Assembly: GCF_963678635.1 (NCBI RefSeq)
Contig: NC_087067.1
Span: 24,807,547-24,871,546 of the forward strand
Reading direction: 5' to 3'
Origin: Symsagittifera roscoffensis
Taxonomy: Eukaryota; Xenacoelomorpha; Acoela; Convolutidae
Length of the DNA: 64,000 nt
Positions 18,156 to 28,533 of this stretch are shown here, one piece after another (position 1 is the first letter of the stretch; the number at the start of each line of letters is the position of its first letter). The translations under genes and the position numbers were made by a program. Under the pieces are notes generated by a model. That model worked only from the letters and a program-made list of their open reading frames with translations, did not search any database and was not told the DNA's origin.

Positions 18156-21100
18156 TCAGCCTATACTTAAATAATATTTCTTATGTAGATATACTTGTAT
18201 GTTCGTATCAGAGAATATCACGTGTACAAGCGCGTACAATTCCCGAGGATGCAGTCTTCCTCTATTTGGATCGTACACTGGAAGCGAAAGCTCCTTCACG
18301 TCCATTTCCACAAGGAAGTCCCTCAGCCTCGTCAAAGACAAGACTAGATTTTCTGGGTCCACGTGTTGCTTCTCTGTCGCCCTCGTTACCAGGAAGCATA
18401 AGTACTTTCCCGGTATTTGCGACACCGCCGGGGGTAAGGCTGCTACGCCCCCTATCCCTGGTCTTTGCTTCCAAAGGAATTCCACGTTTTTATATTCCCT
18501 CTTAAAATCTGCCGCTAGCGCCGTCCTAAAACTCATGTCTGCGGTGATTGCTACTGCACATGTTCTGTTTGTGAGTATGAAATCACTGTCTGTTAGTATT
18601 ATGTTACTAGAATATTCATTTGGTAAGTTAAAATATGACTCAACTACCCTGCCTATATCAGGTTTCTTAGGTTCTTCGCCTGTTTCTGCTTCTAAGTCTC
18701 CTGTTTCCCTTGCTATTCTTAATTTTTTTATTATCAAGTTTTCAGTGTGGGTAAGTCCTACCCCCACTCCCCGGACAAAAATATCCATCGGCGTCCCCAT
18801 CGATCGCATACCGGGTATTAAGTCAAGATTAGAAGCTGGAATGAGAAGTTGTCCTTCCTGGGCAGCCCAGGAAGGATCATCTCGTTCGGTCTTAATGTAT
18901 TTCGCGCTTTCACGATCTATGTCTTGAATCGTAACGCTGGTCTCTTTAGGGTCTGATGTCATTTCATTCAGCCACTCTAAGACACGCAGGTTCGTCTGGT
19001 CTTGTTCATATGACTGCTGTTGCTCATCGTCAAATTCTACCTCGGGTTTTGACCAGTCGTCAACCCACTCATCGTTATGATCATCGACTATGTCAATGTC
19101 TTGTGACACAGTTATTTCTTCTAAACCCACTACTTCCTCCACTACTTTCTTCAGATCTATCCTATCCACTACAAAGTCGTCACCGTAAGGATTGTACTTC
19201 TTTCTTGGTCTCGTCCCGTCCTTCCGACGAGTCTGCATCGTGAACGGAAGATCTGGTTCCAAGTTCTTGGGAACCTCTGTCTGTTCGGGATCCTGCCAAT
19301 CTTCCTCTGCGTAGGGTAAGGTCTCATCGTCCGCTTCGATCTGTTCGTTTGGATCCAGGTCCAGCGGTGTATCTGTACCATCCTCTACGATTTCGTTTCC
19401 ATCGTTCTTCTGCCTGGTGCCTTTTTCATTGACCTCACAAGCAGGATCCATCATTAGATAATCCCCTTCTTCCATGTCTGCAGGTACACACCAGTCTTCT
19501 GTCGATGGATTGTGTGGCTTGATGTTTTCGTAGTGGGCGGCTCGGCCAGTACTCAGTCTATAAAAGCGTCCCTCTTGGTGCACCTCTGTAATCATGAAGG
19601 GTCCCCTCCACTTTTTTAGAAGCTTCTTTGTTCCTTTCGGTGGTATAACGTTCTGAAATACCCATACGTAGTCTCCCACCGAGTAGGCTTTTGCACCAGC
19701 TGCTTTCTTGTCGAATCTTTTCCTCTGCCTTGCCTGTGCTTGCTGAGTATTTCGTCTACACAGATCGTTCAACTCCTGTTGACGTCTGATCACATCCCTC
19801 ACGTAAACCTGTGGAGATGTTTTCTTCCCCTCATATTCTGGGTAGAAGAATGTCAAGGGTAAAGACTTCTCGTGTCCCGTCAGCATCATGTGTGGACTGA
19901 CCCCAGTGGTGGAGTGTTGCGTGCTATTATAAGCTCCCATCACCTGTGGAAGGTATCTGTCCCAATCGGTCATATACCTGGAACAGTATACTCTCAGCAT
20001 CGATACTAACGTCCTATTCTGTCTTTCCACTAAGCCATTCGTCTGAGGGTGGTATGTCGTGGAGTGAGCCTGAGCGACCTGTGACCGTCTCATAAGCTCT
20101 TTCGTAAGCTCGCCTACGAAAGCTGTTCTATTGTCCGATTGAAACGTCATTGGACAACCATGTCTTGCTATCCATGTATTTATCAGGTGGTCGCATGTCT
20201 CTTCCGCCGAGGCAGTTATGCAGGGCACGGCCTCTGCATACTTCGTGAAGTGATCTATCATGACCAAGACTTGGTTATAACCGCTGTCTGTCATGCATAT
20301 CTTCTGGTGATCTATCTGCACGACCTCGTTGAATTCAGACGACTCAATCGATTGTAGAGGAAATCGTAATTTCCTTGGATCCTTGACCTGTTGGCATGAC
20401 AGGCACGCTGTTACCCATTTCTCACATGCTTTTTTCATTCCAGGCCACTCAAAGCGCTTCAGGATCCTCTGATACACTTTGTCGATTCCTTGATGGCCCA
20501 TCTGATCATGCGACCTGAATAGTAGTTCTGTCTGATAGAGTTGTGGCAACACTATCGCGTTATATTTGTATAAGACCTTGTCTTCTTCTCTTCTCTTGCA
20601 AGCCACGATCCCGTCCTTGTTCAGATACAATCTCCCCTCCTTCTGCATGAAGTATTGTCTCAGGATCCTATAGCTGTCTTCTTCTAGGTCACCTTTGTCT
20701 GGTGCACCGTTTTCTATCCACCTTTTTAGGTTACTTGTCATGCGGTCATTTCTTTGCGCCCTTAGTAGGTCCGAGAGTCTGTACCTCGCCTTCAAATATG
20801 TCTTCATGACCCTCATTTGACAATTCATCTCATTGGGCTGATGTGTGTCTTCTTCCATCTTAACGCACCAAATCTTCGCCAACGGTTGTGTTTCTTGTTC
20901 AAATGGCTGAAGGTCAGTCCTGACTACCTCTTTCTGCGGCAACAGGCTTATCGAACGTTTCGATACCGCTATTGTTTCTAAGTCATCCGCTGCGTTGTCA
21001 AAGACTCTTTCGCTTGGTATAAGGTAGCGATCGCTGTCAGGATCCTGATACACCTCTCTGTCCAGGTCTCTCGCCCGAGTTTCCACTAGTAGCGTGTGTA

Positions 21101-24100
21101 TCGCCAGTTCTGACAGCTCGGATCCCGAACTCGAGTTCCTGTCTGAATAGGTGTCCATTCCTGAGTTTCGGGAATCATCATCTGTCGAAGAGGTTGTGCT
21201 GGAGACTGCACGCTCCTCCAGATCATGTCTGTGCTTTCTTCGCATCCATCTGAACTCCCCGGACAAAACCTTGTTCTCTCGGTCCTGTTTCTCATCAGGA
21301 ATTTCCTCGTTTATCTCAGACTCCCCGGACAAATTTCCTTGTCCCGGGTGTTGATCTTGTGATCGCTGGTTTTTCTCCTCATCCTTCTCCCCGGACAAAT
21401 AGTCTTGCAGCAGATTTTGTTCTACCTCTTCACCCTCTTTTTCCCGGTCTACAAAGGTGACGGTTTTCTTTCGCTTGCTGCTCCCCTGTTCTTTCCGTCC
21501 GTAAGAAGTACTGGTTAAAATCTCTTGGTTTATTGCGGATACTAGTTGCTGAACTATTGTCCTACAATCCCTCTTGTTCTCTTCGTGCTGTCGTCTGGAC
21601 GGCATGATCTTCACCTTCTCACTGACTGTTAGCGATGCCACTGCTGCTGTCCACTCGGGGTCATCTCTGGTCACTTCTCTTTCTAACAATCCACCCAGTA
21701 TCCGCATCACTTGTGGTGTGACTTGCACCGTTTTATCCAATAATGAGAGGCTGTTTATATTCATGCGAGAGAGTTCTTGCTGGACCAGGTTCGAGCGCAG
21801 CAACAAATCTAAGGGGACCGGATCCTCCTTGGACAGGATCTTTATCTCAGCTGCTTTCTCTACAGGTAACTCAGGATGCCCTGGAATTGGATGTCCAGAC
21901 TTATCCAACCATCTCGTTAAGGGAAGCGCTTCATAAGTTTCTTTGTCCAGAAACGAGAATCCCTCCTTTACTTCCGCCTGATTGGCCTGCTTCTGCTCCA
22001 ATCTTTCATAGAATTCAGTTTTCTTACTGAGGCTGTCAGCATTCTGGTGTTTGTCACGCATCCTATGTTCGATTATCATATGGTAGCCATCCAATCTTAC
22101 TATCCATCTACCAATATAACTCTGATCCATCGAGTAGGTCTTCAACCAGGATAACGCTCTGTTGTCCACGCGTAACTTGAAGGGAGCGCTCCCCAAGTAT
22201 GCACGGTACTTCTCCACGAAGGTGACTACTGCAAACATTTCTGCTTTTGGTGCGCCATATTTCATCTCTGTGTCACTCAAGACTTTGCTGCCGTATGCAA
22301 TGGGACGGAGAACTGTTCTTCCGTTCCATTCTTGCTCTTGATGCAATATTCCTGAGATGGCCACCACCGATGCGTCTGTGTCAAGAACATACATGCCCTT
22401 TTCTGTAGGCATGCCCAGCACTGGCGCTTCGCACAGTTCCCGCTTTATGTTCTCGAAAGCAACTTGTGCCTCATCGTTCCATTCGAACTTCTTCCCTTTG
22501 TTGCGCATCAGCTTCTGCATCGGATACACCTTGTCCGCATATCCTTTAATGAATTCACGGTAGTAATTGGCAAACCCTAGGAAGCTCATGAGCTGTGTGT
22601 CCGTTCTAGGAGCTTTCCATGTCAGCACAGCCTCTACTGCTTCTGGATCTGGCCTCACACCATGCCTGTCCACCATTCTTCCCAGGTACTTGATCGAATC
22701 TCTAAGGATTTCACATTTCGATGGTTTGCATTTCAAGCCTGCTCTTTTCATACATCCGAAGACCTCATCGAGCCGATCAATGTGATCCTCCAGGGTCGGT
22801 GTCGCTATGACTACATCATCCACGTAGCACATCAAGAGATTCCCGTACTTTTTGGTCACTCCTGTCAAAGCCTGAGCCATCAGCCTTTGAAAAGTTGCTG
22901 TTGCATTGCACAAGCCGAAGGGCATCCTCTTCCACTGGTACAACCCCAATTCGCACGCGAATCCGGTTTTCTCTCTGTCCTTCTTTCGCAGAGGAACCTG
23001 CCAGAAGGCAGAACCCAAGTCCAATGTGGTGAAGAACTTTGCATCACCAAGTTTGGATAGGCTCTCGTCTATTCGCGGTATCGGGTACGCATATTTAATC
23101 GTTACCGCGTTCAAGTAACGAAAGTCGCAACAAAATCTAAGCTGCCCCCCTTTCTTTTTCGCCATGACTACCCCGCAAGCCCACGGCGATTTCGAGGGTT
23201 CTATCATGTCGTATTCAAGCAACATTTCTATTTCCGCTCGGCACGCTTCCGATTTATGTGGCGTCATTCGCCTTGCGCCTTCCCTATGGGGGACGGCGCC
23301 TTCTTCTAGTTCGATTTCGTGTTCGACGAAATTACAGCAACCGATATCCGCCTTATGTTTTGAAAATACATCAGCGTTCCGATTTAGGAGGTCCCGCAAT
23401 TTTTCGAAATCTCCCTCACCTATTTTCCCTTTTAAATGTTCTATCTCTGGCAAAACCGGTTTGTCAGATTCTAATTCATATGACGAGGGGCGTTCCGGAA
23501 AATTCGAGCAGCTTGATAAGCCGTCGTCCGTTTCGGATTTCATTGAAAACAATTTACGAATAGATTTTAATTCATCAATCCTCTTTAAAATTTTATCTTT
23601 ATTGGCATGATAAGGACAGTCTTTCACACTATATTTCTTCAAGTTTTGTGTCTCTTCATAGTCGGTCCTCATCGGCAATGCGTAACCAAGCTTCTTTCCA
23701 CGCTGGATTGAAACCGTGGTGTCCAGTGTGTTCAACAACACACTGACACACAGTCCGTTTCGCGTTACCGAGAAGCTCCGGCCTAAAATCACCGAACTCT
23801 GACTATTTGGATTCGGTACTAAGCAAACCTGTTTACTATCACTTAACGAATTTAAATTTCTCATTCTAAAAATCGCTACTACAGCTTGTCCTGGTTGTAA
23901 TTTTACTTTTCTATCCAAAAAAACTGGTACCTTATTCTCGTCTGTTATTATCCTATTAATTGGTCTCTTAACATACTTTCGGTCCGGGTTTCTAATCCGT
24001 ATTAGACCGTTGTTCAAGTCAATCATCACGTCAAAGTTCCTGACAAAATCTCTGCCCAAGATGAATTGGTCGGCGTCGTCCAGATTCTCTACCACCAGGA

Positions 24101-27100
24101 AGCTCATCCAAAGGTTCCGTCCTCCCATGTGAAGGACCGTTACCGGTGTTCTTCCGGCTACGTAGATAGCTCCTCGATTTGCAGCGGCTAGTCGGAGATT
24201 CGTAGGAATCAGATCTTCCCGCGTGAAGCCCATTCTTTCCCAGGTTTTTATCGGCATCACACTCATCACCGCGCCTGTGTCCAGAAGCCCTGTGACTCCG
24301 ATTTTTGTTCCGTTGGTGTCAAGCAGGTGTGCTGTCACATCTGCTTCATATCCAATATGTACCGCGTCTTGTTCCATCATGGCGTCATGGCCTATCCTGC
24401 GGACTTTGAGTTCCTCTTCACCCAAATAGATCTGCCCCATTTGGTCATCATCTGTTGTTATGTAAGTCCTGGTGTAGATGCTGATTCCATCCACGTTCAG
24501 CATTATTTGATACGGCCCATAGACCTCCAAGTAGCGTCCATGAAGTTTCTTCATGCGAGGGCCACCCGTCGTTAGTAGTGCTCGCACAGCTCTCGACTCA
24601 GTGCGTGGCTCCACCTGCCTCAGATAATCTGCATATGTGTCCAAATGCATTAAAGTGAATTCTGATGGTTCACTCAAATTTCTTATTACCTGGTGTCCAG
24701 CCACTGAGATTATCGACTGTATCTTCTTTCCCTGCGGCGCCATGCCGAACCTCTTACCGGAGATCACTTTAAGTTTCATATCTAAACTGCTTGGTGTTTT
24801 CGTCTCCTCGAACTCCATTGCCTCGAAGGTATTCAGTTGCTCCTGAAGCTTTTCATTTTCCAGTTCAAGTTTCACTTTTTGTTCGATCTCTTTCGTCACC
24901 AATTCCTGCTGTACTCTATTTAGAGCATCCTTTGCGGCTGCCTTATAATCGATCTTGAAGTCATCGGCCGCAGTTGCTGGTTCCGGTTCACGTGCTTCTT
25001 CTGTTACTGCTTGCATTTTCTTTGCCGCCAGCTCTTGTGGTTTGTCCTTCCTGCGTGCCTCTGCTTCGCTCAAAAGTCGAGCCTTGCTTGCTTTCACTCC
25101 TGACAAAGCTTCTTCATGCCTTGGATGCTTGATGTCTGCCACTGCATCCCAGAATTGCGGACAATCTGATTTAAAATGACCTTCCAAGTTGCAAAAGAAA
25201 CACCTCGGGCCGAATTTCGCAATTACTCCTCTCATGAAATCCTCATGGTCCAACTCTGACGCATCTTCGTCCTCGAGGCTAAAGCCTATTGCTTTCATGC
25301 CTTGTTTGTAAGCTGGGCATGCTGACACATGATGGTCAGTTGAACTACAATTAGCACAAGAGCGTCTCTTGTCCATATCGTCCCTCGGTTTGTACCAATT
25401 GTTCCCTTGGTTCGCTGGTCCGTTGTTAAAATTGCCATAATTGTTCTTGTAATATCCAGATCTCGAAGGAGGTTTCAACAATAGATACTCTTTTGATTTG
25501 AGCCTCAACTCCTCCGGTGTTGGCGCATTAGTTGATAGTGGTGTGTAGTGCGTTGCTAGCATCGTACGAAGTTCATCATTTTTCACACCATCGATGAATT
25601 TTGAGGCTACGGCCAGGTTCATCCTTCGGTTTGACTCATTCGGTTGGCTGCGTCTTCTCAGCATTTCCAAATCATCGAGAAACTTGTCTATGGTTTCATC
25701 TTCCCGTTGCCTCCGTTTCTCAAAGCGCATCATCGCCTGGTGCCCCTGCACCCCTGATCTGAAACGGTTTAACAAGATTTCGAAGATTTTATCTGCAGTG
25801 TCACGTTGATACTGTTTCTTGGCCATGACACAGTTCAGGGCTGTCCCTTCTAAGTTGCTGGTGAGCGCGCTGCATTCCTGTCTCTCAGACAAGTCTTCTT
25901 CCTCGAAATGCAGCTTCATTACCTCTATCCAGGTATCAATACAGCCATCAGATTCGTCTTTGTAGCATCTTGGCTTCTTAAAGACTCTTCTGGACTTTTC
26001 ACTGCGTTCATTGGTTCTAGATAACCGCGTCAGGAATGTCTCCAAAGACCTGTTCAGGGGTTCAAATGCTGTGGCCATTGCCGTAGCATCCCTTGAGTGT
26101 CCCGCTTGAGTGTCCTCACACCTCGTCGAAGGCTCTGTGTGCGGTGCATCCCTGCAATCCGAATCGCCGTAAGCGTTTCCCGCTTGGCCCACGTGACTCC
26201 TCCTCGGGCTTGCATGCCCCCTGTTGCCGGAATCACTTCTCCCAGTCGCATGTGTGCCTTGCGTTGGTCGTTCGTTAGAGGTTTGTCTGTTCCCCGTTGA
26301 ATTTGCTCTACTGTTCGGGACCCATGCTGCATTACCTCTTGTGGCATAGCCTGATGAACTGCCCCTGCCTCTAGTGGATCCATACGTTTTCCTCTTTTGA
26401 TGTTCATTGAAGTTCACTTTCGGTTCCCTGCTGGGACCTCCCGAATTCGGATCTCCTTCTTTCGGTCCACTCTTGCTGCTTAGTAGCCCGTCCAACCTAT
26501 CCATGATAGCCTGAGTTCGCCTCTCCATCATCGCATCTATCTTTGTGTCAAGAGACCCAAGAGACTGCTCTTGCTGAATTCTTAACTTCTCCATGTCGGC
26601 TCTTAATCGTAACTCCCTCTGTTCCGCCTCTCTTGTCATTCGTGACAAGTTCCTCGTCATATCTTCATCCGTTCTCTCTTTCAAGCGTTTTTCGCTCCTG
26701 TCAACTTCTTGTCTGTTGCGGTTTATTTCTTCCCGCAGCCTTTCTCTCTCAATGTGAACTGCTCTTTCTAGTTCACTCATCCTTATTGACATCTGTTCAT
26801 TTTGTTCTCCTAAACTGCCCACTATGTTGTTTAAGGCTTCCTCTAGTGCTGCCCCGTTATCCATGAGTGGCGTCACTAGTGGTGGTGTAACTCTGTCGGT
26901 CCCAGGTAGCTTCGTGCTGGTCGAGATCCGGGCCTTGACTCTCTGTCTTGACGTCTTTTCATTATCTATTTCAGGATCCGCTAACGCGTTGCCTAGCCCT
27001 CTGGTTCTACTCTCTCCAGTTTGTGGCTCTGAAAATGTCCTAATCGCGAAGTCTTTTGACTGGCCTGGTGTGTTTGCCTCTTTGCTTATCGTTGTCACTA

Positions 27101-27758
27101 CACCAAATTTGTCCATGGTTCCAGTCTCTCTTCCGACGTATGCCTCGTTCTCCTGGATCGAACTGTTGAGGCTGACCTGAGATCCAAAGTCCCCTTGCTC
27201 CTCTTCATCCTCCTCCTCCTGGGATTCACCGTCATTTCCTGCTCCTCCTCCCATGCTGAATGGAAAGATGTTTCCGAAGGTGTTCTTCATTCTTTCTGAG
27301 AATGATGATGACGTTGTTTGTTTCCCCGTTCCGCCTGCCATCATAGTGTTGTCTGTCGGAGATCTTCTAGTTGCCGTTACTTCAGTTGAGATGTCGGACA
27401 GTTCCGACATCTCCTCTCGATCCAATGTCCCGGTGGAAGTGGCAAAATCATGGCCTTGTTCTACAGGGGTAGATTCACTCGCCAGCCTTCTGCCTCTCCC
27501 TTCCAGTTCATTTACTTCCTGGTTGTCATTCATGGTATGGTCCGTATTGACCTCCACTTCTAACAGTTCTCTTCGCTCTTCTGAGGTCTTTTGACTTCTC
27601 GTTTCAACCATTCTGCCTGAAACCGTCTCCTCCTTATCGGACCGGGATCGTTTGATCCAATCCACAAAAGGATCGGTCATCGTTTTTCTTTGCTTTTCAG
27701 GTATGAATTTCCTAGAGCTATTACCTCGTTTTGGTATCCTTGACTTGTCTAAACTCAT
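18156..27758 (-). CDS. Giant-element Gag-Pol polyprotein with C-terminal macro domain
   Basis: One 3200-codon frame from ATG 27758 to TGA 18156, with no break. In order: disordered N-terminus; coiled coil (about 300-430); retrotransposon Gag (about 590-740); two CCHC knuckles (CANCSSTDHHVSAC, about 799; CFFCNLEGHFKSDC, about 849); aspartic protease with LLDTGA (about 1158) and ILGRDF; RT with FCCDFRYLN and CYVDDV (about 1643); RNase H (LDTDAS, about 1789); a charged insertion of about 400 residues; integrase with HHCC finger (about 2414-2455), Asp (VVQIDHQ), Asp (FQSDNRTAF), Glu (GLVERQNR) and a GPF module (KKWRGPF). An acidic linker leads to a macro domain at about 3055-3198 (AVAITADMSFRTALAADF, GIGGVAALPP, LCFLVTRATEK, SLPVYDPNRGRL). 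Such domains bind or hydrolyse ADP-ribose adducts; the usual IGCGLD-type loop is altered. Gag and Pol are in one frame, so no frameshift controls their ratio. Confidence 0.95.
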   Translation of the reverse strand: MSLDKSRIPKRGNSSRKFIPEKQRKTMTDPFVDWIKRSRSDKEETVSGRMVETRSQKTSEERRELLEVEVNTDHTMNDNQEVNELEGRGRRLASESTPVEQGHDFATSTGTLDREEMSELSDISTEVTATRRSPTDNTMMAGGTGKQTTSSSFSERMKNTFGNIFPFSMGGGAGNDGESQEEEDEEEQGDFGSQVSLNSSIQENEAYVGRETGTMDKFGVVTTISKEANTPGQSKDFAIRTFSEPQTGESRTRGLGNALADPEIDNEKTSRQRVKARISTSTKLPGTDRVTPPLVTPLMDNGAALEEALNNIVGSLGEQNEQMSIRMSELERAVHIERERLREEINRNRQEVDRSEKRLKERTDEDMTRNLSRMTREAEQRELRLRADMEKLRIQQEQSLGSLDTKIDAMMERRTQAIMDRLDGLLSSKSGPKEGDPNSGGPSREPKVNFNEHQKRKTYGSTRGRGSSSGYATRGNAAWVPNSRANSTGNRQTSNERPTQGTHATGRSDSGNRGHASPRRSHVGQAGNAYGDSDCRDAPHTEPSTRCEDTQAGHSRDATAMATAFEPLNRSLETFLTRLSRTNERSEKSRRVFKKPRCYKDESDGCIDTWIEVMKLHFEEEDLSERQECSALTSNLEGTALNCVMAKKQYQRDTADKIFEILLNRFRSGVQGHQAMMRFEKRRQREDETIDKFLDDLEMLRRRSQPNESNRRMNLAVASKFIDGVKNDELRTMLATHYTPLSTNAPTPEELRLKSKEYLLLKPPSRSGYYKNNYGNFNNGPANQGNNWYKPRDDMDKRRSCANCSSTDHHVSACPAYKQGMKAIGFSLEDEDASELDHEDFMRGVIAKFGPRCFFCNLEGHFKSDCPQFWDAVADIKHPRHEEALSGVKASKARLLSEAEARRKDKPQELAAKKMQAVTEEAREPEPATAADDFKIDYKAAAKDALNRVQQELVTKEIEQKVKLELENEKLQEQLNTFEAMEFEETKTPSSLDMKLKVISGKRFGMAPQGKKIQSIISVAGHQVIRNLSEPSEFTLMHLDTYADYLRQVEPRTESRAVRALLTTGGPRMKKLHGRYLEVYGPYQIMLNVDGISIYTRTYITTDDDQMGQIYLGEEELKVRRIGHDAMMEQDAVHIGYEADVTAHLLDTNGTKIGVTGLLDTGAVMSVMPIKTWERMGFTREDLIPTNLRLAAANRGAIYVAGRTPVTVLHMGGRNLWMSFLVVENLDDADQFILGRDFVRNFDVMIDLNNGLIRIRNPDRKYVKRPINRIITDENKVPVFLDRKVKLQPGQAVVAIFRMRNLNSLSDSKQVCLVPNPNSQSSVILGRSFSVTRNGLCVSVLLNTLDTTVSIQRGKKLGYALPMRTDYEETQNLKKYSVKDCPYHANKDKILKRIDELKSIRKLFSMKSETDDGLSSCSNFPERPSSYELESDKPVLPEIEHLKGKIGEGDFEKLRDLLNRNADVFSKHKADIGCCNFVEHEIELEEGAVPHREGARRMTPHKSEACRAEIEMLLEYDMIEPSKSPWACGVVMAKKKGGQLRFCCDFRYLNAVTIKYAYPIPRIDESLSKLGDAKFFTTLDLGSAFWQVPLRKKDREKTGFACELGLYQWKRMPFGLCNATATFQRLMAQALTGVTKKYGNLLMCYVDDVVIATPTLEDHIDRLDEVFGCMKRAGLKCKPSKCEILRDSIKYLGRMVDRHGVRPDPEAVEAVLTWKAPRTDTQLMSFLGFANYYREFIKGYADKVYPMQKLMRNKGKKFEWNDEAQVAFENIKRELCEAPVLGMPTEKGMYVLDTDASVVAISGILHQEQEWNGRTVLRPIAYGSKVLSDTEMKYGAPKAEMFAVVTFVEKYRAYLGSAPFKLRVDNRALSWLKTYSMDQSYIGRWIVRLDGYHMIIEHRMRDKHQNADSLSKKTEFYERLEQKQANQAEVKEGFSFLDKETYEALPLTRWLDKSGHPIPGHPELPVEKAAEIKILSKEDPVPLDLLLRSNLVQQELSRMNINSLSLLDKTVQVTPQVMRILGGLLEREVTRDDPEWTAAVASLTVSEKVKIMPSRRQHEENKRDCRTIVQQLVSAINQEILTSTSYGRKEQGSSKRKKTVTFVDREKEGEEVEQNLLQDYLSGEKDEEKNQRSQDQHPGQGNLSGESEINEEIPDEKQDRENKVLSGEFRWMRRKHRHDLEERAVSSTTSSTDDDSRNSGMDTYSDRNSSSGSELSELAIHTLLVETRARDLDREVYQDPDSDRYLIPSERVFDNAADDLETIAVSKRSISLLPQKEVVRTDLQPFEQETQPLAKIWCVKMEEDTHQPNEMNCQMRVMKTYLKARYRLSDLLRAQRNDRMTSNLKRWIENGAPDKGDLEEDSYRILRQYFMQKEGRLYLNKDGIVACKRREEDKVLYKYNAIVLPQLYQTELLFRSHDQMGHQGIDKVYQRILKRFEWPGMKKACEKWVTACLSCQQVKDPRKLRFPLQSIESSEFNEVVQIDHQKICMTDSGYNQVLVMIDHFTKYAEAVPCITASAEETCDHLINTWIARHGCPMTFQSDNRTAFVGELTKELMRRSQVAQAHSTTYHPQTNGLVERQNRTLVSMLRVYCSRYMTDWDRYLPQVMGAYNSTQHSTTGVSPHMMLTGHEKSLPLTFFYPEYEGKKTSPQVYVRDVIRRQQELNDLCRRNTQQAQARQRKRFDKKAAGAKAYSVGDYVWVFQNVIPPKGTKKLLKKWRGPFMITEVHQEGRFYRLSTGRAAHYENIKPHNPSTEDWCVPADMEEGDYLMMDPACEVNEKGTRQKNDGNEIVEDGTDTPLDLDPNEQIEADDETLPYAEEDWQDPEQTEVPKNLEPDLPFTMQTRRKDGTRPRKKYNPYGDDFVVDRIDLKKVVEEVVGLEEITVSQDIDIVDDHNDEWVDDWSKPEVEFDDEQQQSYEQDQTNLRVLEWLNEMTSDPKETSVTIQDIDRESAKYIKTERDDPSWAAQEGQLLIPASNLDLIPGMRSMGTPMDIFVRGVGVGLTHTENLIIKKLRIARETGDLEAETGEEPKKPDIGRVVESYFNLPNEYSSNIILTDSDFILTNRTCAVAITADMSFRTALAADFKREYKNVEFLWKQRPGIGGVAALPPAVSQIPGKYLCFLVTRATEKQHVDPENLVLSLTRLRDFLVEMDVKELSLPVYDPNRGRLHPRELYALVHVIFSDTNIQVYLHKKYYLSIG
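18767..18777 (-). repeat. Internal copy of the polypurine-tract 11-mer
   Basis: TGTCCGGGGAG in sense orientation, identical to the core of the polypurine tract at 8805-8815. Here it is read in a different phase (encoding F-V-R-G-V) from the three copies near 21.3 kb. This is the copy that argues for conservation at the DNA or RNA level. Confidence 0.7.
21255..21397 (-). repeat. Three internal copies of the polypurine-tract 11-mer
   Basis: TGTCCGGGGAG in sense orientation occurs at 21255-21265, 21321-21331 and 21387-21397, each spaced exactly 66 bp. All three encode Leu-Ser-Gly-Glu inside the charged insertion between RNase H and integrase. The intervening peptides differ (charged, Lys/Glu-rich). 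The 66-bp spacing suggests an expanded 22-codon unit. Confidence 0.8.
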
Positions 27759-28533
27759 TCTTTATTTGTCACTTTCCTATGCCTACTCTTGACTCAATTG
27801 CTAGAGACCTTATAGTTTTATTAACAATAATGACACAACACAATAAATTTCACCAGATTCTACTAAATAGTGACCACGAATCCCTGTATGTTGTCAGAGT
27901 ACAGTTTGTATAAAATTTATTCACACTAACCGATTACCGGTCCAAAGATCTGGAAACTAGCACAATATGATGTTATCAGTCAATTTAAAAGATAGTGTAT
28001 TCACTACCCAATCAAGCACAGTTTACGTTGATTTAAAATCAAAAACAAAAATTATATATTGACACAATATGAATGTATATATAAAAAAAACGTATGTGTC
28101 TTGTACTCTTAGTCGGTCGCAGTACAATAGTCGAACCTGTCTTTTAAAGAAAAAGCTTTCCCTGCTTGGTGCTGCACCAAACAGACAAAACTTTGAAGGC
28201 AGTAATTTTCTCAAGTGGGCGTCTATTGCACCCACCGAGTACTGTGTTACCTATCTGCCTTCGGACTGCCCGAGCTAGACCTACTAAAATCCTCAGGGCA
28301 GTCACTTTTCCCAAAAACGTATTATGTTTCAATCCACACCAATGAACCACGCTCTTTTTAATTTAGACTTAGTGTCGCGAATATCCGAGTTCGGACCTGT
28401 TTTGTATTAGTCTGGTTCTTTTTGAGAGGCAAGTTACCAGTGCAGTCACTGATACCTAGCCTGTTTATTAATAACCTAATACCTCTCGCTTTTTAGTCTT
28501 TCTTTCGTTTACCTAAGTCCTTAATAAAATGAT

